A stretch of DNA of 25,528 nt, taken from the NCBI GenBank assembly GCA_905479615.1, contig CAJQNH010000112.1:1-25528 (forward strand). Direction: 5' to 3'. The position numbers and the translations under genes are program-made. Positions 8,268 to 15,694 of this stretch are shown here, one piece after another. The DNA is from an uncultured Eudoraea sp. GTDB lineage: Bacteria; Bacteroidota; Bacteroidia; Flavobacteriales; Flavobacteriaceae. Position 1 is the first letter of the stretch. Each line of letters starts with the position of its first letter. The notes under the pieces were generated by a model. The model worked only from the letters and a program-made list of their open reading frames with translations. It was not told the origin of the DNA and searched no databases.

Positions 8268-9209
8268 TTATTTTAATGTTTCTAACATCTTTTTTAGTAC
8301 TATTTGTGCCGCAAAAGTTCTGTTATTAGCCTGTGCTATGACCAGGGATTGATTCCCGTCCAATACCGCATCTTCTACTACTACATTACGACGAACAGGC
8401 AGACAATGCATAAATTTGGCCCCTCCAAGTTTTTTTTGCGTTATCATCCAATTTTTATCCTGGTTAATTACTTTACCATAGTCTTTGTAATTGCTCCAAT
8501 TCTTTGCATAAACAAAGTCCGCATCTTTCAGTGCTTTGTCCTGATCATACTCAATTCTGCTGTTTTTGGTAACCTTTGGATCCAATTCATAGCCTTCTGG
8601 ATGTGTAATTGTGAAATTTACATTCTGTAATTGCATTATTTCAATGAATGAATTCGCAACAGCTTGGGGAAGTGCTTTTGGGTGTGGAGCCCACGATAAT
8701 ACAATTTTGGGCTGAACACTCTTTTTGTATTCCTCAATAGTTATTGCGTCTGCAAGAGCTTGCAGGGGATGGCTCAGGGAACTCTCCATATTCAGAACGG
8801 GGATACTTGCATATTTTTTAAATGAATTAATCACCACTTCGGCTGCATCTTCCTCCTGGTTTTTCAACGATGCAAAGGCACGAATTCCGAGGATATCACA
8901 ATATTGTGAGACTACTTGCGCAGCTTCCTTTATATGTTCGGCATTTCCTTTATCCATAATGGTTCCATCTTCGAACTCAAGAGCCCATCCGTCTTTACCA
9001 AAATTCATTATCATGACTTTCATGCCTAAATTCAGAGCGGCCTTTTGTGTGCTAAGACGAGTTCTTAAGCTATTATTAAAGAATAACAACCCAATAGTTC
9101 TTTGCTTTCCAAGTTTCTCAGAGGCGAATGGATCTTTCTTAAGTGTAAGGGCATCTTCAACCCATTCACTAACTGAATCAATATCGTTTATTGAAAGATA
9201 ATGTTTCAT
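8268..9209 (-). CDS. argF': N-succinylornithine carbamoyltransferase (SOTC-like)
   Basis: This transfers the carbamoyl group from carbamoyl phosphate to an N-acylated ornithine, giving N-acylcitrulline. The 313-residue protein has the carbamoyl-phosphate site SLRTRLST (47-54) and the C-terminal HCLPVRRNVVVEDAVLDG, where the RRNVVV wording separates this class from ordinary ornithine transcarbamylases (HCLPA). The specificity position is informative. N-acetylornithine enzymes have Glu (Glu92 in Xanthomonas) and the N-succinylornithine enzyme of Bacteroides fragilis has Pro90. Here the aligned residue is A90 in GNAEHIKE. Published mutation of that Glu to small residues, Ala included, shifted the enzyme to succinylornithine. 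I therefore favour succinylornithine. Its start overlaps the argD stop by four bases. Confidence 0.9.
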   Translation of the reverse strand: MKHYLSINDIDSVSEWVEDALTLKKDPFASEKLGKQRTIGLLFFNNSLRTRLSTQKAALNLGMKVMIMNFGKDGWALEFEDGTIMDKGNAEHIKEAAQVVSQYCDILGIRAFASLKNQEEDAAEVVINSFKKYASIPVLNMESSLSHPLQALADAITIEEYKKSVQPKIVLSWAPHPKALPQAVANSFIEIMQLQNVNFTITHPEGYELDPKVTKNSRIEYDQDKALKDADFVYAKNWSNYKDYGKVINQDKNWMITQKKLGGAKFMHCLPVRRNVVVEDAVLDGNQSLVIAQANNRTFAAQIVLKKMLETLK

Positions 9210-10333
9210 TGCAATTCATTTTTTAAGGCTTCAAAAAAGTGATCCAGATCCTTTTCTTTAATGGTCAGAGCCGGAAGAATCCTAAGAACGTGTTTGTCTT
9301 TTGCCCCTCCGGTAAAAAGATGCTGGTTGTAAATTAGCCGTTTTCGCAAATCGGCAACCTCAAAATCAAACTTTAAACCCAACATTAATCCCCGGCCTTT
9401 TATTTCTTTAACCTGTGGTATTTCAGAGGCTTTTTGTTTGAAATATTTACCCAGTTTATCGGCATTTTCAATTAGGTGTTCTTTTTCCAGAACCTCTAAA
9501 ACGGCCAAAACAGCTGTGCAGGCAAGATGGTTTCCGCCAAAAGTGGTCCCCAGCAAACCATAAGATGCCTGTATGTTTTTGTGAATTAATACACCGCCAA
9601 CAGGAAAGCCGTTGCCCATGCCTTTGGCTATGGTTATAATATCTGGCTTAATTTCATGATGCTGAAAGGCAAAAAAAGAACCACTTCGGCCAAAGCCAGA
9701 TTGCACTTCATCAGCTATTAGAACTACCCCATACTTTACACAAAGTGCGGCAATTTCCCGATAGAACGTGCCAGATGGCTCGTCCAGACCGCCAACCCCC
9801 TGTATGGCTTCCAGAATTACAGCGCAAACATCTTCCTTTTTAATTTCAGTTTCAAAGGCTTTAATATCCTCAAATGATAAAAAAGTAACTTTTTGCTGTT
9901 TGTTTATAGGGGCATTTATCTTTTCATTATCCGTTGCAGCAACGGCAGCAGATGTTCTGCCGTGAAAACTATTCGTAAATGCAATTACCCGGGATTTATT
10001 TGTATGGAAAGATGCTAATTTTAAGGCATTTTCATTAGCCTCTGCTCCCGAATTACACAAAAATAAATTATAATCCATGCAATTAGATAGTTGACCCAGC
10101 TTGTCAGCCAGTTGGTTTTGTAAAGGATTTTTAACGGAGTTACTGTAAAACCCTATTTGATCTAATTGCCTCTTAATACGATCTATATAATATGGATGGG
10201 AATGCCCGATTGAGATAACAGCATGGCCACCGTAGAAATCGAGATATTTATCTCCCTTATCATCAGTAATAACAATACCCTCGGCAGTAACCGGGGTTAC
10301 TTCATATAGTGGGTATACATCAAATAATTCCAT
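9206..10333 (-). CDS. argD: N-acylornithine aminotransferase (PLP)
   Basis: This pyridoxal-phosphate enzyme converts N-acylglutamate semialdehyde plus glutamate to N-acylornithine and 2-oxoglutarate. The 375-residue class-III aminotransferase has NSGAEANE (94-101) for phosphate binding, SFHGRTSAA (122-130), the cofactor Asp in LIADEVQSGFGR (205-216), and the Schiff-base lysine K237 in TIAKGMGNGFPVGG. Its length is slightly below the usual 390-400, with no missing core motif. It lies between proC and the transcarbamylase gene (44-base gap upstream, 4-base overlap downstream). Acetyl versus succinyl preference cannot be read from it directly; the neighbouring SOTC suggests succinyl. Confidence 0.94.
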   Translation of the reverse strand: MELFDVYPLYEVTPVTAEGIVITDDKGDKYLDFYGGHAVISIGHSHPYYIDRIKRQLDQIGFYSNSVKNPLQNQLADKLGQLSNCMDYNLFLCNSGAEANENALKLASFHTNKSRVIAFTNSFHGRTSAAVAATDNEKINAPINKQQKVTFLSFEDIKAFETEIKKEDVCAVILEAIQGVGGLDEPSGTFYREIAALCVKYGVVLIADEVQSGFGRSGSFFAFQHHEIKPDIITIAKGMGNGFPVGGVLIHKNIQASYGLLGTTFGGNHLACTAVLAVLEVLEKEHLIENADKLGKYFKQKASEIPQVKEIKGRGLMLGLKFDFEVADLRKRLIYNQHLFTGGAKDKHVLRILPALTIKEKDLDHFFEALKNELQ

Positions 10334-10377
10334 TAATTGCTTATTAATAAAGGTGTATAAATAATATATCTCAATAC

Positions 10378-11175
10378 CTAGTTATTGGTTTTGAATTCAT
10401 TTATTTTTTCAAAGGAAGTTACTATTCCCCTGATAAGGGAAGAACTTAAACCCTGATGCTCCATTTCGTTCAATCCTTGAATAGTACAACCCATAGGGGT
10501 GGTTACCTTATCTATTTCTTCTTCAGGATGATTTCCAGATTCTATAAGCAAGCCGGATGCTCCATTACAAGTGTACATCGCCAGCTCCTGTGCTTCTTTG
10601 GCATCGAAACCTAACTGAATAGCACCCTGTGTAGTTGCCCTTATAAGTCGCATCCAAAAGGCGATACCACTTGCGCATATTACAGTTGCTGCCTGCATTT
10701 GATTTTCGGGTATTTCCAGAGAATAACCCATTCTGTTGAAAATGGCTTTTGCCAGATCTATACGTTTTTTACCAGCTGTATTGGAGCAGATGCAGGTCAT
10801 AGATTTCCCAACGGAAATGGCCGTATTGGGCATACTCCGGATAATATGTTTTTCCTTTCCGAGAATGGCTTCCATTTTTTCAATGCTGAAACCCGTTATC
10901 GTTGAAATAATTACATGTTTATCCGTAAGAAGATCCTTAACTTCTTCCAAAATCATTGCAAAATCCCGAGGTTGCACAGCAAATATTAAAATATCAGATT
11001 TTTCAACCGCTTTCCTGTTGTCTGAACTGACCGTTACATTTCCATATTTTTCATAGTTCTTTATACTATCGGTATGTCTTTTGGTCAAATACATTGTGGT
11101 AGCTCCATTACTATGTAAAATGCCTTTAGCAATCGATAAACCTAAATTTCCAGCTCCAATAATGGCTATTTTCAT
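10378..11175 (-). CDS. proC: Pyrroline-5-carboxylate reductase
   Basis: This reduces pyrroline-5-carboxylate to proline with NAD(P)H. The 265-residue protein has the Rossmann motif GAGNLG at 7-12 and the family segments IRSMPNTAISVGKSM and TTPMGCTIQGLNEMEHQGL, the conserved C-terminal ProC signature in which the Gly-Cys-Thr region lines the active site. It sits inside the arginine operon between argC and argD (44-base gaps on both sides). This is unusual in textbook terms but recurs in Bacteroidota arginine clusters as I know them. A link between ornithine or glutamate semialdehyde and proline is a reasonable interpretation. It would be co-regulated with arginine synthesis by the leader upstream of the operon. 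Confidence 0.94.
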   Translation of the reverse strand: MKIAIIGAGNLGLSIAKGILHSNGATTMYLTKRHTDSIKNYEKYGNVTVSSDNRKAVEKSDILIFAVQPRDFAMILEEVKDLLTDKHVIISTITGFSIEKMEAILGKEKHIIRSMPNTAISVGKSMTCICSNTAGKKRIDLAKAIFNRMGYSLEIPENQMQAATVICASGIAFWMRLIRATTQGAIQLGFDAKEAQELAMYTCNGASGLLIESGNHPEEEIDKVTTPMGCTIQGLNEMEHQGLSSSLIRGIVTSFEKINEFKTNN

Positions 11176-11219
11176 AATTACCTATTTTTTATCTAGTTAT
11201 TTTTTAATTGTCACTACGT

Positions 11220-12194
11220 TTAATAAACTGATGCTTTTAAATTTAAACCCTCATTTTCATCAAAACCCAACATTAAATTCATGTTCTGAATGGCCTGTCC
11301 GGAGGCCCCTTTAAGCAGATTGTCAATTACAGATGTTATTAATAGAACATCCTTATACTTGTGCAAGTGAATATGACAATTATTCGTATTCACCACTTGT
11401 TTTAGATGAACCGGTTCTTCTGAAATCATAGTAAATACTGCATTCTTATAGAATTCATGATATAAACCATAAGCTTCCGCTTCACTTCCTGTAAACTTTG
11501 TGTATGCCGTGCTGAGAATACCACGGGAAAAGTTCCCCCTGTTCGGAATGAAATAGAGTTCTCCAGCAGCTTCTTGCAGAGATTCGAGACTTTCATTTAT
11601 TTCACCAAGGTGTTGGTGAGTAAAGGCTTTATACCAGGATGCATTGCTAGTTCTCCAGCTAAAATGTGTGGTCGCCGATGGCATTACTCCTGCACCCGTG
11701 CTTCCGGTTACCGCATTCACATGTACATCAGAATTCAACATTTGAGCATTGGCCAGCGGGAGTAAGGCTAATTGAATACAGGTAGCAAAACAACCCGGAT
11801 TGGCAATATATCGGGTATTGCTTATTGCGGTTCTGTTTAATTCGGGAAGGCCATACAAAAATTCTTTTCCACCAAAAGAGGCATCTTGTTTTAACCTGAA
11901 ATCATTACTTAAATCAATAATTCTTGTTTTGGAAGAAAAAGAATAGTTGTTTAAAAAGCTTTTGGAATTTCCATGGCCCAGGCATAAGAAAAGGATGTCA
12001 ACTTCTGAATTTACCGAACCTGTAAAAGTCAAATCCAAAATGCCTAATAAATCTGCATGGGTCCCACTAATTTTTTTACCCGCTTTTGTGGTACTGTATA
12101 CGAAATCTATGGTGACCTCAGGATGATTTTGCAAAAGCCTGATTAATTCCCCGCCGGTATAACCGGACCCCCCAATAATACCTGCTCTAATCAT
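11220..12194 (-). CDS. argC: N-acyl-gamma-glutamyl-phosphate reductase
   Basis: This NADPH-dependent reductase converts N-acylglutamyl phosphate to the semialdehyde, the third pathway step. The 324-residue protein begins with the dinucleotide-binding motif GGSGYTGGELIRL (8-20) and has the catalytic Cys C135 in NPGCFATCIQLALLPL, with the His of HQHLGEINE further on. Length and motif order match the family. Its first eight bases overlap the end of argG, so translation is probably coupled. The substrate acyl group (acetyl or succinyl) cannot be told from the sequence. Confidence 0.95.
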   Translation of the reverse strand: MIRAGIIGGSGYTGGELIRLLQNHPEVTIDFVYSTTKAGKKISGTHADLLGILDLTFTGSVNSEVDILFLCLGHGNSKSFLNNYSFSSKTRIIDLSNDFRLKQDASFGGKEFLYGLPELNRTAISNTRYIANPGCFATCIQLALLPLANAQMLNSDVHVNAVTGSTGAGVMPSATTHFSWRTSNASWYKAFTHQHLGEINESLESLQEAAGELYFIPNRGNFSRGILSTAYTKFTGSEAEAYGLYHEFYKNAVFTMISEEPVHLKQVVNTNNCHIHLHKYKDVLLITSVIDNLLKGASGQAIQNMNLMLGFDENEGLNLKASVY

Positions 12195-13377
12195 GATTCT
12201 GAATAATTTGATTCGCTATTTTTCCCGGATTGGATAGAATTTTGATGAAGCCCTTAGCGTCATCTGCAGTCCAGGCTTTATTGGTTTCTCCGTAATTACC
12301 AAAAGAAGCATTCATTAGATCATTCTCAGAATTAACGCCGTTCAATTCAAATCGATAAGGGTGTAAGCTTACTGAAACCTCTCCTGATACATTTCTTTGT
12401 GTATCGCTCAAAAACGCTTCTATGTTCCTCATTACTTCATCCAGATAATTACCTTCATGTAAGAGCATTCCGTAAAAATTCCCCAATTGCTCTTTTTGAA
12501 ATTGCTGCCATTTACTAAGAGTATGTTTTTCCAATAAATGATGCGCCTTAATAATGATAAGTGATGCGGCAGCTTCAAATCCTACTCTTCCTTTTATACC
12601 TATTATGGTGTCACCTACATGTATATCTCTTCCTATAGCATATTCGGAAGCTATAGCATCCAGGGCAATAATATTTTGAACAGGTGTACCCTTTTGATCG
12701 TTGATGGAAACTAATTCGCCCTTAAAAAAGCCCAGTTTAATATCTTTTGGTTCTGTTGCAGTTAATTGTGAAGGGTAAGCAGACTCCGGTAAGGACAAAT
12801 TAGAGGTAAGCGTTTCATCGCCACCTACTGAAGTGCCCCATAATCCTTTGTTTATCGAATATTTAGCTTTCTCCCAGGAATAGTCAATACCATTTTCCTG
12901 CAGGTATGTAATTTCGGCTTCTCTGGACAAACTTTTATCTCTTATTGGTGTAATAATTTTGATATTAGGCGCGAGAATCTGAAAAATCATATCAAACCTT
13001 ACCTGATCATTACCTGCCCCGGTACTTCCATGAGCAATATACTCAGCACCTATTTTTTTAGCATGGTTCACAATTTCGATAGCCTGAATTATTCTTTCAG
13101 CACTTACAGATAAAGGATAGGTGTTATTTCTTAACACATTGCCATAGATAAGGTACTTTACCACCTTTTCATAAAAATGTTTCAATGCATCAATAGAAGT
13201 ATAGCTTAAAGCACCTAACTGAAGAGCTTTTTCTTCAATAAGCGCAATTTCTTCAGGGGAAAATCCACCGGTATTGACACTTACCGCATGTACCTCAAAT
13301 CCTTCTTCCTGTGACAAATATTTGGCGCAGTAAGAAGTATCAAGCCCACCACTATATGCCAAAACTAATTTTTTCAT
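12187..13377 (-). CDS. argG: Argininosuccinate synthase
   Basis: This joins citrulline and aspartate with ATP to argininosuccinate. The 396-residue protein starts with the pyrophosphatase loop AYSGGLDTSYCAKYL (residues 8-22). It contains the family segments AHGSTGAGNDQVRFD, for citrulline and aspartate contacts, and KYSINKGLWGTSVGG. It is the second gene of the operon: its ATG overlaps the stop of the GNAT gene by four bases, and its 3' end overlaps argC by eight. It is complete, with no missing motif. Confidence 0.96.
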   Translation of the reverse strand: MKKLVLAYSGGLDTSYCAKYLSQEEGFEVHAVSVNTGGFSPEEIALIEEKALQLGALSYTSIDALKHFYEKVVKYLIYGNVLRNNTYPLSVSAERIIQAIEIVNHAKKIGAEYIAHGSTGAGNDQVRFDMIFQILAPNIKIITPIRDKSLSREAEITYLQENGIDYSWEKAKYSINKGLWGTSVGGDETLTSNLSLPESAYPSQLTATEPKDIKLGFFKGELVSINDQKGTPVQNIIALDAIASEYAIGRDIHVGDTIIGIKGRVGFEAAASLIIIKAHHLLEKHTLSKWQQFQKEQLGNFYGMLLHEGNYLDEVMRNIEAFLSDTQRNVSGEVSVSLHPYRFELNGVNSENDLMNASFGNYGETNKAWTADDAKGFIKILSNPGKIANQIIQNHD

Positions 13378-13988
13378 TTGTTCTTTCTTTTAAGAAATAA
13401 TTGCTCTTTAATTCTTTTAAGCCTCTTAAAAGCCTTATCATTTAGCTTTTCTTTCTTGGCCGCGGCAATAACCGGGTCATATAACATACCTGTACAAAGA
13501 CACATTTTTTGATCGGTTCTGGTGAGTACATCAAAATTTTTGCATGTTTGGCATCCTTTCCAAAAGGCCGGATCATTTGTTAATTCTGAAAAGGTAACGG
13601 GTTTATATCCTAATTCGTAATTCATTTTCATTACTGCAAGACCAGTTGTAATTCCAAAAATTTTAGCTTCCGGGAACTTTTTCAAAGAAAGTTCAAAAAT
13701 TGCTTTTTTAATTTTTTTTGCAAGGCCTTGATTTCTGTAATCAGGATGAACGATAAGCCCTGAATTCGCCACAAATTTTTGGTGTCCCCATACTTCTATA
13801 TAACAAAACCCGGCAAATTTATCATCGTCCAAAGCAATGACAGCATTCTCATTTTCTAATCGTTTGATTATATATTCGGGTGTTCTTTGGGCGATACCGG
13901 TTCCCCTCACCTTCGCCGATTCGGCGATGGTGTCACTAATTATTTTGGCGTATTTAAAGTGCGCTTCGTTAGCAATTATGATTTCCAT
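13374..13988 (-). CDS. GNAT acyltransferase with a C-terminal Cys cluster; candidate first-step N-acylglutamate synthase
   Basis: The first structural gene of the arginine operon encodes a 204-residue GNAT protein. The acyl-CoA motif is VHPDYRNQGLAKKI (80-93, the R-x-x-G-x-A pattern). The fold is complete up to about residue 145. After it comes a small cysteine motif, C146-x2-C149 and C163-x-C165, and a basic, helical tail (about 178-204). No argA, argJ or other N-acetylglutamate synthase is present in the operon. The pathway here is linear because ArgE consumes the acyl group, so an acyltransferase is needed for every arginine made. I therefore infer that this protein makes N-succinyl- or N-acetylglutamate. 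A regulatory or unrelated acetyltransferase is possible. The Cys cluster could bind zinc or be redox-active; no function is assigned to it. Confidence 0.8.
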   Translation of the reverse strand: MEIIIANEAHFKYAKIISDTIAESAKVRGTGIAQRTPEYIIKRLENENAVIALDDDKFAGFCYIEVWGHQKFVANSGLIVHPDYRNQGLAKKIKKAIFELSLKKFPEAKIFGITTGLAVMKMNYELGYKPVTFSELTNDPAFWKGCQTCKNFDVLTRTDQKMCLCTGMLYDPVIAAAKKEKLNDKAFKRLKRIKEQLFLKRKNK

Positions 13989-14033
13989 TGCTAGCTTATT
14001 TTAAAGGGTAAAAAATATTTGATTTGATAGTGC

Positions 14034-14067
14034 GGAAATGGACTCACCTATTTCCATAAAAGAAATA
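14034..14067 (-). promoter_or_regulatory. Attenuator-like mutually exclusive hairpins before the arg operon
   Basis: In transcript order three segments follow the leader stop: UAUUUC (14067-14062), GGAAAUA (14055-14049) and AUUUCC (14039-14034). The middle one can pair with either flank (6 bp each), so the two hairpins exclude each other. The first segment begins six bases after the stop codon, where a terminating ribosome would cover it. A ribosome held on the Arg codons would leave it free. A U-run (14018-14013) lies 15 bases after the second hairpin, too far for a textbook intrinsic terminator. A further pairing, AAGGGUG (14074-14068) with UACCCUU (14010-14004), would enclose the region and reach the ribosome-loading zone of the GNAT gene. 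The stems are short and AT-rich, so this is a hypothesis. Confidence 0.35.
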
Positions 14068-14072
14068 CACCC

Positions 14073-14150
14073 TTACGGGCGAGGACGTACGAAGGAGCGT
14101 ACGGGAATAAAATCCCAAAGAGGTAAAGTTATGTTTGTGCATTTTTTCAT
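14073..14150 (-). CDS. Putative arginine leader peptide of the arg operon (25 residues)
   Basis: This short ORF lies in the 5' leader of the arginine operon, 84 bases before the GNAT start. It reads MKKCTNITLPLWDFI, then PVRSFVRPRP, then TAA. Three of the last eight codons are Arg (CGC, CGT, CGC), placed just before the stop as in amino-acid attenuator peptides. A TAnnTTTG promoter box (14158-14165) would start transcription only a few bases before the ATG, so the peptide might be read from an almost leaderless end. Hairpins that could compete follow at once (14034-14067). The position and composition suggest that ribosome stalling on Arg codons controls the operon. It is short and has no visible Shine-Dalgarno site, so chance is not excluded. 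Confidence 0.55.
   Translation of the reverse strand: MKKCTNITLPLWDFIPVRSFVRPRP
14086..14103 (-). repeat. Perfect CGTACG inverted repeat inside the leader ORF
   Basis: Two copies of the self-complementary hexamer CGTACG are separated by six bases (CTCCTT), so the transcript can fold into a 6-bp stem with a 6-base loop. The repeat spans the first two of the three Arg codons of the leader ORF (VRSFVR). It is unusually GC-rich for this window. It may be a pause hairpin that lets a ribosome catch up with the polymerase, or simply the result of the repeated Val-Arg codons. Confidence 0.5.
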
Positions 14151-14157
14151 TGCAAGT

Positions 14158-14165
14158 CAAATGTA
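14158..14165 (-). promoter_or_regulatory. Putative -7 promoter box of the arg operon (TACATTTG)
   Basis: TACATTTG matches the Bacteroidota -7 consensus TAnnTTTG exactly. It lies between the end of the GT87 gene (14197) and the leader ORF (14150), the only place for an operon promoter downstream of that gene. I see no good TTG-type -33 element at the usual distance. Initiation would fall near 14152, close to the leader ATG. Confidence 0.4.
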
Positions 14166-14196
14166 CAAATTAAATTGAACTATCATAATTTACGAT

Positions 14197-15558
14197 CTAA
14201 TTTTTACGAATTAGTAACTTTTGACCTTTCAATTTAAATATTTCGTAAATCATAAATCCAAATACCACGAAATATTCAATAAACAGAAATCCAAGATTCT
14301 CTTTGAATTCAGGATTCTCATAGGCAGAATAGCTTAAAATGATCACTACTGACCAGGCAAGAGGAAAACGGTAATCTGTAAAAACGCTCAGTCCTACGAG
14401 AAAAATTATATACCACGGATGCACGGTCGAGGAGAGGAAGTAATAAAGTAGGAGCACCCAGAACATAGAATTAATCAGGACCGAGAACTTTTTATTATCC
14501 CTTAAAAAAGTAAGTGCCAATACAAAACCTATCATTAAATAGGGAATTAATTTTCCATAGGTTTTAATTAACTCCCATGGCTTGGCATCAAATTTTATGG
14601 CTATCTGTTTAATAAGATTGTAGATGCCGGCATTGAATTCAAAATTAGAAAACCATAAGCCAACAGTATCAGCGTAATTATTAAGGAATAAGGGCGAGTA
14701 AAATGGTAAAACACCCATTAAAATAATTAATCCCAGTACTATGTAAAATTTAATACTTTTCCTAAATCCAAAATAGGTAATAAACAAAGGGAGGAACATT
14801 AAAGGCACTAGTTTTACCGAAATGGAACATGCAAATGCTATGGCTGCAAACAACCACTTGTTGAGGGTAAGTAAATACAAGCTCCAAATAAAGAAAAATA
14901 GCATCACGCCTTCAAAATGCAGATTGCCCGTAAGTTCTATGATTACCAGGGGATTCAAAAAATACCAAAAAATAAGATGTGGTGATCTGTTTAAGTGTCG
15001 CAGTAATTTCTTCCCAAAATAATAGATTCCAATATCGGCCAATACAATAATAGATCTCATAACTATTAAAGATCCCATAATGCTCTTCCCGCCCAAAAAG
15101 ACAGAAATAGCAAAAAGCAGTTGATTTAAAGGTGGATAATTACTAAAATGTCTGGCGCTTAAAGAACCCATTCCGTTGTACAATTCCTGGGCATTAGCCA
15201 TAAGTATTTCGCCATTTTCCATAATAGCATCAGGGGACTGTAAATACGGATTTATACCGGAGAGGACTAATTCACCATCCCAGATAAATCTATAGAAATC
15301 CTGAGATAAGTTTGGTTCAACTAAAAGAAAAATTAAACGAAAAAGGATACCGGAAATCAGAAGGAAATTAAAATTCCATTTTTCAAACTGAATTAGCTTA
15401 AAACAAAGAAAAAAGAGGGCAAAAAAAAGGCTGATAAGCTTTATGAAATCTGTTCGCACAAGTTCATATGCGAAGCTGGTATAGAACAAGAGACTTGCCA
15501 ATACCATGAGAAAAGAAAATTTATGGAGATTCCAATAGGAAGAAATCCTTGAAGCCAT
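14197..15558 (-). CDS. GT87-like polytopic mannosyltransferase (DUF2029 type)
   Basis: This is a membrane glycosyltransferase, probably using a polyprenyl-phosphate sugar donor and acting on the outer face of the inner membrane. The 453-residue protein has about ten to twelve hydrophobic helices. After the second or third comes a loop EPNLSQDFYRFIWDG (81-95) with D87, followed by GINPYLQSPD; this loop with an acidic residue is typical of GT-C enzymes of the GT87 group. A second loop (SARHFSNYPPLNQLLFA) and a C-terminal STVHPWYI also fit. Mannose is the usual guess for GT87 but the sugar is not proven. It lies downstream of two GT2 genes on the same strand, 136 bases away, with a possible promoter of its own. 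Confidence 0.78.
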   Translation of the reverse strand: MASRISSYWNLHKFSFLMVLASLLFYTSFAYELVRTDFIKLISLFFALFFLCFKLIQFEKWNFNFLLISGILFRLIFLLVEPNLSQDFYRFIWDGELVLSGINPYLQSPDAIMENGEILMANAQELYNGMGSLSARHFSNYPPLNQLLFAISVFLGGKSIMGSLIVMRSIIVLADIGIYYFGKKLLRHLNRSPHLIFWYFLNPLVIIELTGNLHFEGVMLFFFIWSLYLLTLNKWLFAAIAFACSISVKLVPLMFLPLFITYFGFRKSIKFYIVLGLIILMGVLPFYSPLFLNNYADTVGLWFSNFEFNAGIYNLIKQIAIKFDAKPWELIKTYGKLIPYLMIGFVLALTFLRDNKKFSVLINSMFWVLLLYYFLSSTVHPWYIIFLVGLSVFTDYRFPLAWSVVIILSYSAYENPEFKENLGFLFIEYFVVFGFMIYEIFKLKGQKLLIRKN

Positions 15559-15581
15559 TGGCCTTTATAGTTTGGTCTCTA

Positions 15582-15610
15582 CAAAGTACACAAAATTTGA
15601 GAATTTTCAA
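15582..15610 (-). promoter_or_regulatory. Possible promoter of the GT87 gene
   Basis: A TTG (15608-15610, minus) is followed after 19 bases by TACTTTG (15582-15588). That is one base short of the consensus TAnnTTTG but at the right spacing for a Bacteroidota promoter. Initiation near 15576 would leave an untranslated leader of under twenty bases. It is weak evidence, and the gene may also be read from the GT2 genes upstream. Confidence 0.25.
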
Positions 15611-15694
15611 GCACTTAAAAATCATAAACCTTTAACTACAAAAAAATTTAGAGAATCTTAATTCCAGCTATATGTAAAGCTAATAAATATGGAA

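Noticed and set aside
8725..9201. 158-codon ORF on the plus strand opposite the transcarbamylase gene
   Set aside because: It is an antisense shadow of a conserved gene and has no recognisable motif.
13989..14196. Riboswitch or structured non-coding RNA in the arg leader
   Set aside because: No known riboswitch core is recognisable; the leader ORF with simple hairpins explains the region better.
14150..14200. Search for an ArgR-type palindromic operator (TGAAT...ATTCA) before the arginine operon
   Set aside because: No convincing palindrome was found; only short AT-rich partial matches are present.
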